From Pseudomonas sp. EpS/L25 (GTDB lineage Bacteria > Pseudomonadota > Gammaproteobacteria > Pseudomonadales > Pseudomonadaceae): a stretch of 64,000 nucleotides of DNA. The position numbers and the translations under genes are program-made. The notes below the pieces were generated by a model. The model searched no databases. It was not told where the DNA came from and saw only the letters and a program-made list of their open reading frames with translations. Position 1 is the first letter of the stretch; every line of letters begins with the position of its first letter. Location: assembly GCF_001512295.1 (NCBI RefSeq), contig NZ_LNUP01000012.1:1-64000 (forward strand). Direction: 5' to 3'. Shown piece by piece: positions 55,782-62,319 of the stretch.

Positions 55782-57935
55782 ATGTCAAAGTTCTTCATCG
55801 ACCGGCCCATCTTCGCCTGGGTAATCGCCCTGGTGATGATGCTCGCCGGCATCCTGGCGATCGTCAATCTGCCGATCAACCAGTACCCGAACATCGCCGC
55901 TCCGGCGGTTTCGATCCAGGTGACCTATCCTGGCGCCTCGGCGCAGACGGTGCAGGACACCGTGGTCCAGGTCATCGAGCAACAGATGAACGGGATCGAC
56001 AACCTCAGGTACATCTCCTCGGAGTCCAACTCCGACGGCAGCATGACCATCATCGTGACCTTCAATCAGGGTACCAACTCGGACATCGCGCAGGTCCAGG
56101 TGCAGAACAAGCTGCAACTGGCGACGCCCTTGCTGCCGCAGGAAGTGCAGCAACAGGGTATCCGCGTCGCCAAGTACCAGCGCAACTTCATGATGGTGGT
56201 GGGCCTGGTCTCCAAGGACGGCTCCCTGACCAAGGACGACCTGTCCAACTACATCGTCTCCAACATGCAGGATCCCATTGCGCGGACCAGCGGTGTCGGC
56301 GACTTCCAGGTATTCGGTTCGCAGTACGCCATGCGTATCTGGCTGGATCCGGACAAGCTGTTCAAGTATCAGCTGACCCCGGTCGATGTCAGCAATGCGG
56401 TCAGCAGCCAGAACGTGCAGATCGCCTCGGGTCAGCTCGGTGGCCTGCCGGCGGTCAAGGGCCAGCAGCTCAACGCCACCATCATCGGCAAGACCCGCCT
56501 GACCTCGGCCGAGGAATTCGGCAAGATCTTCCTCAAGGTGGATCAGAGCGGTGCCCAGGTTCGGTTGCGTGACGTCGCGCGGATCGAACTGGGTGGCGAG
56601 AACTCGTCCATCGATGCCCAGTTCAACGGCAAGCCGGCTTCGGGTATGGCCCTGCGTCTGGCCACCGGGGCCAATGCCCTGGACACCGCCAAGGCGGTCC
56701 GCGCCACTATCGACCGCCTCAAACCGTTCATGCCCGAAGGCATGGACGTGGTCTATCCCTATGACACTACGCCGGTAGTGACCGCGTCCATTCACGAGGT
56801 GGTCAAGACCCTGGGTGAGGCGATCCTGCTGGTGTTCCTGGTGATGTTCCTGTTCCTGCAGAACTTCCGGGCCACCCTGATTCCGACCATGGCCGTACCG
56901 GTAGTCCTGCTGGGTACCTTCGCGGTGCTGCTGGCCGCCGGTTTCACCATCAACATCCTGACCATGTTCGGCATGGTGCTGGCCATCGGCCTGCTGGTGG
57001 ACGATGCCATCGTGGTGGTGGAAAACGTCGAGCGGGTGATGGCCGAGGAGGGGCTCTCGCCCAAGGAAGCGACCCGTAAGTCGATGGAGCAGATCCAGGG
57101 CGCCCTGGTGGGTATCGCTCTGGTGCTGTCGGCGGTGTTCGTGCCCATGGCCTTCTTCGGTGGCTCCACCGGGGTGATCTATCGCCAGTTTTCCATCACC
57201 ATCGTCACTTCCATGGCGTTGTCGGTGCTGGTGGCTCTGGTCTTCACGCCCGCGCTGTGCGCCAGCATGCTCAAGCCGGTCAAGCAGGGGCACCACGAGA
57301 AGCGCGGTTTCTTCGGCTGGTTCAACCGCAAGTTCGAGAGTGGCCAGCACCGTTACGAGCGTAGCGTCGCCGCGGTGATCCGCCACAAGATCCCGTTCCT
57401 GCTGGTCTATGTGGTCATCGTCGCCGGCATGGCTTTCCTGTTCACGCGCATTCCGTCGTCCTTCCTGCCCGAAGAGGACCAGGGCATCCTGTTCGGCCAG
57501 GTCACGACACCGCCCGGGTCGTCCGCCGAGCGCACCCAGCAGGTGCTCGATTCCATGCGCGAGCAGATGATGAAGAACGAGCCAGCCGTAGGTTCGATGT
57601 TCACCGTCAACGGCTTCAACTTCGCAGGTCGCGGTCAGAGTTCGGGCTTGGCGTTCATCCAGTTGAAACCCTGGGATCAGCGGCCTGATGCCCATGACGC
57701 CGCCGGTGCGGTTGCCGGACGCGCCATGGGCTATCTCTCGCAGATCCGGGATGCCATCGTCTTCGTGGTGGTACCGCCCGCGGTACTGGAGCTGGGTAAC
57801 GCCACTGGTTTCGACTTCTATCTGCAGGACAACGGCGGCATTGGCCACGAGGCGCTCATGGCCGCGCGCAATCAGTTGCTCGGCATGGCTGCGCAGAATC
57901 CCAAGCTGATGCAGACCCGGCCCAATGGTCTCAAC
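55782..57935 (+). pseudogene. mexB: mexB copy 1, truncated RND pump gene
   Basis: The frame encodes an RND inner-membrane transporter of the MexB/TtgB type, 12 bases after mexA. It starts [23 protein letters not shown] and includes the proton-relay aspartates in [18 protein letters not shown]. Native sequence stops after RPNGLN (about residue 718 of an expected 1040-1050), then continues with about 19 foreign residues ([14 protein letters not shown]...) to a stop at 57993-57995. Membrane spans 7-12 and part of the porter domain are lost, so the product cannot be a working pump. The break coincides with the IS fragment on the opposite strand. Confidence 0.92.
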
Positions 57936-58183
57936 GGTAGGCGCTCGAGAACTCGATCAAAGGTGCCGTCATCTCGCCAGTCACGAAACCGCTGATACAC
58001 CGTCGACCAGGGGCCGAACCGCTCTGGCAGGTCGCGCCAGGCAGCACCTGAACACAGGATCCAGAAGATGCCATTGAGCATCAGCCGGTCATCACTGCGT
58101 GGCCGCCCCCTCTTCTGCTCAGGCGAAACAACATCTGCAATCAGCTCCCACGCTTCATCCGGGAGTTCGTAACGCTTTGCCAT
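57936..58183 (-). pseudogene. IS5-family transposase, N-terminal fragment
   Basis: On the minus strand from the ATG at 58183 the sequence reads MAKRYELPDEAWELIADVV, then [41 protein letters not shown] and TFDRVLERL. This is the N-terminal helix-turn-helix part of an IS5-family (IS427-like) transposase. After about 82 residues the frame runs into antisense mexB and ends at 57872. The DDE catalytic residues are missing, so it is inactive. Confidence 0.85.
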
Positions 58184-58242
58184 GCGGCCCTCCAGCCCCT
58201 CATGGTGCCAATTCTACTCGCTCGGATTTTTCGTACAGAGCC
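57936..58242 (-). mobile_element. Remnant of an IS5-family (IS427-like) element
   Basis: The fragment spans the transposase N-terminus and about 60 bases upstream of it. Read on the minus strand it starts near 58242 with GGCTCTGTACGAAAAATC, which looks like an IS terminal inverted repeat. The other end of the element is missing because it is fused directly to mexB at about 57935/57936. No complete copy is in the window to confirm the terminus. Confidence 0.65.
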
Positions 58243-58556
58243 TAGGGAACTCGTTCCGTACCAACCCCTTCTGGAGCACATGCGCGCATCGAATGGCGTG
58301 CATCGGCTGCGACTTTAATCTGCCTAAAGCCAGCGCGAAGGGGAAAGACTTGGAAAGCAAAGCCTCGATCCGTCGATACCTGGAAGAGGTGCCGCTCACG
58401 ACCGATGAGCGATCTATCGTCGAGGGCAATCAAGTCAAGGTTGAACGCTTTATCCATAAACTGCAGGAAATGTCGACGGCGGAGGAGAATTCTGTAGAGA
58501 TGACAGAAACTCCAATCCTGGATATTGCGACATTGAACTCCTTGCTTCTCTTGTGA
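58243..58556 (+). pseudogene. C-terminal remnant of a transposon-type integrase
   Basis: The plus-strand frame reads NPFWSTCAHRMACIGCDFNL, then PKASAKGKDLESKASIRRYL, EEVPLTTDERSIVEG and KVERFIHKLQEM, ending at a stop at 58554-58556. This resembles the cysteine-rich C-terminal tail (C-x5-C-x2-C followed by a PK... helix pair) found in large tyrosine-type recombinases/integrases of transposons. The catalytic domain is absent; the IS end lies directly upstream, as if the IS had landed in the integrase gene. The family identification is from memory of the motif. Confidence 0.5.
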
Positions 58557-58927
58557 GGAGATTTGCCTATCCTCTCTGATCGTCGACAACCAGTCTGCCT
58601 ATCTGGGATTTAATAGTAAAACAATTCAGGTCGAGTTCCATGCGGAAGATGTCTGTCCGTGGACTACGTACTGACTTTCTTCCGAAAGAATTTTCTAATT
58701 TTGCGGTAAAGATTATTGGTGTAATAGTTCGTGGTGGCTCTTTTTATTGTAGGCTATCTGCAGCTGAATTACAGTGGGATGAGACGACATCCGGCAGGTG
58801 ATCAGTCTCATGCTTTACTTAAGTTGATTAAGTTGAGGGTTCTCTTGGTTGCTGAGATAATTTGTACCTTGTATGGCATCAAGAGCTATTCAGGGATAGC
58901 GTTCAGGTAGAAATATGTGGGGGCAAT
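58557..58927. other. AT-rich stretch with one doubtful small ORF
   Basis: This segment is visibly richer in A and T than the backbone. It has stop codons in all frames except for the 53-codon ORF at 58640-58801. An alternative frame (58557-58665) gives a protein-like stretch IVDNQSAYLGFNSKTIQVEF without a start codon, which may be a gene remnant. Confidence 0.5.
58640..58801 (+). CDS. Possible 53-residue ORF, unknown
   Basis: An ATG-initiated frame of 53 codons (MRKMSVRGLRTDFLPKEF..., ending DETTSGR) lies in AT-rich DNA. An AGGTCGAG sequence 6 bases upstream could be a ribosome site. There is no recognisable domain, and the frame stays open upstream of the ATG back to 58580, so it may be part of a decayed gene. 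Confidence 0.25.
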   Translation: MRKMSVRGLRTDFLPKEFSNFAVKIIGVIVRGGSFYCRLSAAELQWDETTSGR

Positions 58928-59179
58928 GTGAAGCGTTATGAAGCTGTTATTTTCATGGGAGCTGGAACTAGTGTGGTCAGTTTGACCTGTGGCTATCCAG
59001 GATGGGCAATGGTAGGGGGTGCAGTAAGCCTGTTGGCAGCGCTTCTTCGGCCACCGCGTCGTTGGCCCCAAGAGCGAAGTAATAGTAACGAGATTATAGA
59101 ACGGGTCTTGGCTCGTCAGGCGATAGAGGAAAACGGTAAGAAAGAGATCTCAAGCGCTAACAAAGAACTGGAGGGGTAA
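58928..59179 (+). CDS. Small predicted membrane protein, unknown (ORFan pair, gene 1)
   Basis: From the GTG at 58928 (MKRYEAVIFMGAGTSVVS) the product has 83 residues. It has a hydrophobic hairpin at about 7-42 containing CGYPGWAMVGGAVSLLAALL, then a basic RPPRRWPQERS stretch and a charged helical tail (NEIIERVLARQAIEENGKKE). GGGGG lies 5 bases upstream; a TTG at 58862 would add 22 residues. The gene 5 bases downstream overlaps its ribosome site with this gene's end, so the two look like an operon. No family is recognised; a membrane-anchored partner or immunity-type role is possible but unsupported. Confidence 0.5.
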   Translation: MKRYEAVIFMGAGTSVVSLTCGYPGWAMVGGAVSLLAALLRPPRRWPQERSNSNEIIERVLARQAIEENGKKEISSANKELEG

Positions 59180-59184
59180 GTGCA

Positions 59185-59415
59185 ATGCAGGATTTGGTTG
59201 CTGAGTTTTGTGGGTCACCGTTGATTGGGAAAAAAATCAACGCAACATTGGAGCACTATGTTCATCAGATGAAAGATGCTGAAAGTATTGACGTTCTTGA
59301 ATCGGGCTGGCGCCGCGCTCGATATTATATGTCGGCATTAAAGGATGCGGAAGCGTTGCCATTAAGTGTTCTGAGGCGAATTTATAGTTCGTTAGATAAT
59401 GTATATAAAATTTGA
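59185..59415 (+). CDS. Small soluble protein, unknown (ORFan pair, gene 2)
   Basis: The 76-residue product (MQDLVAEFCGSPLIGKKINA...) is mostly alpha-helical in appearance, with no signal or membrane segment. The start is well supported: GGAGGGG lies 8 bases upstream, inside the end of the preceding gene, only 5 bases apart. Base composition is AT-rich and unlike the neighbouring Pseudomonas genes (many TTA, ATA and AAA codons), which suggests recent transfer. No function can be assigned. Confidence 0.55.
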   Translation: MQDLVAEFCGSPLIGKKINATLEHYVHQMKDAESIDVLESGWRRARYYMSALKDAEALPLSVLRRIYSSLDNVYKI

Positions 59416-59926
59416 ATTGGTGCCTTGGTTCAGCAGGATTGCAAAAATTAAGTGTTATTTTATTAAAATTCAAGAGTAATATTTTTTAATTTTGATTATG
59501 CTGTTTTGTTTCTGATTATGTGTCTAGGGATGGCTATAGAGATTTTGGTTTTAAGTGTGTGGATGAATTGATGTCAATCCTGTGTGCTTAATTAGATTAA
59601 ATAAAATTGTGTGAAAACATTATTTGGATAAGGCCTGATTGATATTGTCAAATATGAAAATCGCAATAGTTTAGTTTGAGCATGAGCTGTCTGAGTCATG
59701 ACTTTTCCAGATTGTGTACGTCTTCGTCGGACGGCTACTAGCTAGGAATAACGGGTGCTTCCTACCTTTCTGATGAGAATATCTGACTCAGGAAACACCT
59801 GAGATAGAGCATTTGGAGGTTGAAGGGTAGGCGTGGCAGGTGGTATAAGCAGGTGAGCCAAACCAGAGTATGCTCATGGGCTGCTGACGATGATACGTTC
59901 CTGAAAGAAAACTATTCGGTCATAAG
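59416..59926. other. AT-rich non-coding stretch
   Basis: I find no gene here: stop codons are dense in all six frames and no tRNA-like, hairpin-plus-T or repeat structure stands out. The base composition is the most AT-rich of the window near 59440-59660, in contrast to the GC-rich flanks. Confidence 0.6.
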
Positions 59927-60166
59927 GTGCGATATTTTGTGCCGTTGAGCTTGGACTTACTGGAGCTGCTGGTAGGGCTCGCTGCAGACGTCTGGGGATT
60001 CGGGAAGGGCAAGGTATTGCCGTTCAGCAGTGAAGAGGACTACTACATTCGTCTTGACTACGGAAACCGAAGGGTTTTGGATCTTGTTATTATCTATTTG
60101 GCTCGCACCAAGAGCTCAATACGGCAGCGTGCAAAGGTTTTAGGTGCGGTGACGTCGCGGCGATGA
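59927..60166 (+). CDS. Hypothetical 79-residue ORF, unknown
   Basis: A GTG-initiated frame encodes MRYFVPLSLDLLELLVGLAA... and ends AKVLGAVTSRR. It has a leucine-rich hydrophobic start (about 5-22) and a basic C-terminus. The ribosome site is poor and there is no recognisable family. It could equally be the surviving part of a longer decayed gene. Confidence 0.3.
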   Translation: MRYFVPLSLDLLELLVGLAADVWGFGKGKVLPFSSEEDYYIRLDYGNRRVLDLVIIYLARTKSSIRQRAKVLGAVTSRR

Positions 60167-60217
60167 TCAATGCGTATTGATTAGCTTTCTGACAGCGCTA
60201 CCTGCGCGGAGAATGTC

Positions 60218-60337
60218 ATGAACGGCAAATTTCCTAACATGCCGGCCGTAGACAACACAGCTTTTGATAATAATACCGAGCAGCTCGCCATTCTTTCGCG
60301 TGCTACTCTACGAGTTGTCTGTGAGTTATGTGATTGA
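60218..60337 (+). CDS. Micro-ORF 1 of a five-ORF run (39 residues)
   Basis: The ATG at 60218 is preceded by a good GGAGA ribosome site 5 bases upstream. The frame MNGKFPNMPAVDNTAFDNNT... ends VVCELCD, then a TGA 6 bases before the next ORF. It is unrecognised; tight spacing to the next frame is the main evidence. Confidence 0.35.
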   Translation: MNGKFPNMPAVDNTAFDNNTEQLAILSRATLRVVCELCD

Positions 60338-60343
60338 GCCATA

Positions 60344-60496
60344 ATGAACGATCATGCATGCCCAACCGGCATGGAAATTCTCGCACTTGCCGAAATGCGA
60401 AAACAGTGTCGAGCATCCATAAACAATGTCCATCCTTCCCGCGGTCCTTTATCCGAGGAAGAGTCTGCGTTACTGGCTTTGCTGAATGACGCTTAA
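60344..60496 (+). CDS. Micro-ORF 2 (50 residues)
   Basis: MNDHACPTGMEILALAEMRK... ends with ESALLALLNDA. The composition looks protein-like, with two possible amphipathic helices. The stop overlaps the next ORF by 11 bases. No family is recognised; it could be one piece of a frameshifted gene together with its neighbours. Confidence 0.35.
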   Translation: MNDHACPTGMEILALAEMRKQCRASINNVHPSRGPLSEEESALLALLNDA

Positions 60497-60614
60497 GAAA
60501 GTACCTGCATATCCTGAGCGGGACCATGCGTGCGCTTTTGGGGATGAGAACGTCTTCTTGCCTGAATCCTCGGTTAGTGCTCGATTCGCAAGCTATGTGG
60601 TGCATATTGGTTAA
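60486..60614 (+). CDS. Micro-ORF 3 (42 residues)
   Basis: MTLKKVPAYPERDHACAFGD... ends FASYVVHIG. It starts inside micro-ORF 2 in another frame, with no clear ribosome site. This is compatible either with translational coupling or with a -1/+1 frameshift in an ancestral longer gene. Confidence 0.3.
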   Translation: MTLKKVPAYPERDHACAFGDENVFLPESSVSARFASYVVHIG

Positions 60615-60638
60615 GCGAGTGATTAGGATTTTCAGCAT

Positions 60639-60791
60639 ATGGTCGTTCAAGGGGGTATCTGGATGCGGTATCTGGACGCGGTATCAGGAGTTGGAAGGTA
60701 TGGTCGGGAAATTTTTGCAACGTTAATTATGGCTTTGCATGAAGGGTATAAATTGCGTTTCGCAGAGTTACATCTAAGCAAGTTCGCATAG
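60639..60791 (+). CDS. Micro-ORF 4 (50 residues)
   Basis: MVVQGGIWMRYLDAVSGVGR... ends AELHLSKFA. A TAGGA sequence lies about 11 bases upstream. A 13-base tandem repeat (60654-60690) is inside it. It is unrecognised, with a plausible amphipathic helix in the middle (REIFATLIMALHEGYKL). Confidence 0.35.
   Translation: MVVQGGIWMRYLDAVSGVGRYGREIFATLIMALHEGYKLRFAELHLSKFA
60654..60690. repeat. 13-base tandem repeat
   Basis: GGTATCTGGATGC, GGTATCTGGACGC and a partial GGTATCAGGAG follow each other directly. The period of 13 is not a multiple of three, so a change of copy number would shift the frame of micro-ORF 4. Confidence 0.8.
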
Positions 60792-60803
60792 GTCAGGTTG
60801 TTA

Positions 60804-60962
60804 ATGGCCAGCTTCGCATGGATCGTTTCACTTTTTAGGGGTGGCGGAGTTGTAGTTTTACTCCTTGGTATGAAAACACTCTTTAGTATCTATGCTAATA
60901 CTGAGATGAGCTTTATAAAATTCTACCATCCGCTTGTGCAGGAAGTCGTACAGCATCAATAG
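60804..60962 (+). CDS. Micro-ORF 5, small predicted membrane protein (52 residues)
   Basis: The ATG at 60804 follows AGGTCAGG by 6 bases. The product MASFAWIVSLFRGGGVVVLL... has one hydrophobic span (about 4-24) and a short C-terminal tail. It lies 12 bases after micro-ORF 4. No family is recognised. Confidence 0.35.
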   Translation: MASFAWIVSLFRGGGVVVLLLGMKTLFSIYANTEMSFIKFYHPLVQEVVQHQ

Positions 60963-61113
60963 AAAATAACGACGCTTGGCGTTTGGGAGTGTGCAATTGT
61001 GCCCGCAAGGTCATAAGTTTGGCTGCTTCGCCAATGCTTCCTACGGTCTAGTGCCTAAGTCGTGTATCCACGACCGGCGATGGTAATCCCTCTAGCGTCT
61101 AAGGACTTTTGAT

Positions 61114-62307
61114 ATGCAGATCAAGCCGGCGCATGCCTTTTTCGCCCCCGCTCTGCTGGCCGTGGCCCTGGCCCTGGGGGCCTGCGGCAAGCAGGACAAC
61201 AAGGACCAGCAGCAACAACAGCAGAAGCCTGCGGAAGTCGGGGTGGTGACGGTGGAACCCCGCACCGTGACCCTGACCGACGAACTGCCCGGGCGTACCT
61301 CCGCCTTCCGTATCGCCGAGGTGCGGCCCCAGGTGAGCGGCATCCTGCTCAAGCGCTCCTTCACCGAAGGTGCCGACGTGAAGGCCGGCCAGCAGTTGTA
61401 TCAGATCGATCCGCGGACCTACGAAGCCAACGTCAATTCCGCCAAGGCCTCGCTGGCCCAGGCCCAGGCGACCCTGGCGTCGAACCGGCTCAAGGCCCAG
61501 CGCTATGGCGCCCTGGTCAAGGAACAGGCGATCAGCAAGCAGGAAGCCGATGACGCCCTGTCCATGCAGCGGCAGAACGAAGCCCAGGTGGAATCGGCCA
61601 GGGCCGCCCTGCGCAACGCCGAGATCAACCTGGCCTACACCAAGGTCGCCGCGCCCATCTCCGGCCGCATCGGTCGCTCGATGATGACCGAAGGCGCCCT
61701 GGTCACCGCCGACCAGACCACCGCCCTGACCAGCATCACCCAGCTCGATCCCATCTATGTCGACGTGACCCAGTCCGCCACCGATCTGCTGCGCCTGCGC
61801 CGCGAGCTGGACAGCGGTCAGCTGCAGAAGGTGCAGGGCGAGAACGCCGCCGAGGTCAAGCTGATGCTGGAAGACGGCAGTGCCTACAGTCGTCCCGGCA
61901 AGCTCAAGTTCGCCGAGGTTTCGGTGGACCAGGGCACCGGCTCGGTGACCATCCGCGCCGAATTCCCCAACCCCGATAAGCTGCTGCTACCCGGCATGTT
62001 CGTGCGTGCCCAGTTGCAATCGGGAGTGCGCCAGAATGCCATCCTGGTACCTCAGCAAGGGGTGACGCGTGATCAGAAGGGCAAGCCCACCGCCATGGTG
62101 GTGAATGGGGAAGGCAAGGTCGAGCTGCGCGAGTTGGTGACCGAGCGGGCCTTGGGTGCCGACTGGTTGGTATCCAAAGGCATCAAGGCGGGTGACAAGG
62201 TCATCACCGAAGGCCTGCAGAAGGTCAAACCCGGCGCCAGTGTCACTGCCAAGCCTGCCGGCAACGTCGCCTCCGCCGAGCAGCAGCCGGCTGGTCAGGG
62301 CCAATAA
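61114..62307 (+). CDS. mexA: RND efflux periplasmic adaptor, MexA/TtgA type (copy 2)
   Basis: The 397-residue lipoprotein differs from copy 1 by a handful of residues (for example ALLAVALALGACGKQDN at the lipobox) and one glutamine fewer in the polyglutamine stretch. All adaptor domains are present. The 12-base gap to mexB is the same as in copy 1. Upstream lies AT-rich island DNA without the TtgR-type operator, so its expression must depend on another promoter or on read-through. Confidence 0.93.
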   Translation: MQIKPAHAFFAPALLAVALALGACGKQDNKDQQQQQQKPAEVGVVTVEPRTVTLTDELPGRTSAFRIAEVRPQVSGILLKRSFTEGADVKAGQQLYQIDPRTYEANVNSAKASLAQAQATLASNRLKAQRYGALVKEQAISKQEADDALSMQRQNEAQVESARAALRNAEINLAYTKVAAPISGRIGRSMMTEGALVTADQTTALTSITQLDPIYVDVTQSATDLLRLRRELDSGQLQKVQGENAAEVKLMLEDGSAYSRPGKLKFAEVSVDQGTGSVTIRAEFPNPDKLLLPGMFVRAQLQSGVRQNAILVPQQGVTRDQKGKPTAMVVNGEGKVELRELVTERALGADWLVSKGIKAGDKVITEGLQKVKPGASVTAKPAGNVASAEQQPAGQGQ

Positions 62308-62319
62308 AGGGAGCGCCCG

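Larger units (their letters stand above)
54560..57935. repeat. Direct repeat, copy 1 (mexA-mexB')
   Basis: From about 13 bases upstream of the mexA ATG (AAGGACTT) to 57935 this segment is homologous to 61101-64000 in the same orientation. The offset is 6541 bases in mexA and 6538 in mexB, because copy 2 lacks one glutamine codon. Similarity is uneven: nearly identical around 55450-56030, more diverged at the mexA 5' end and around 56200-56290. Confidence 0.9.

Noticed and set aside
55785..57848. Minus-strand ORF of 687 codons opposite mexB
   Set aside because: It is the antisense shadow of the RND transporter, whose motifs are unmistakable on the plus strand.
60303..60650. Minus-strand ORF of 115 codons in the island
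   Set aside because: It overlaps three plus-strand micro-ORFs, has no ribosome site and no recognisable features. I could not support it over the plus-strand frames.
60526..60726. Plus-strand 66-codon ORF
   Set aside because: It overlaps micro-ORFs 3 and 4 in a different frame, and its translation of the 13-base repeat and lack of a ribosome site make it less likely than those frames.
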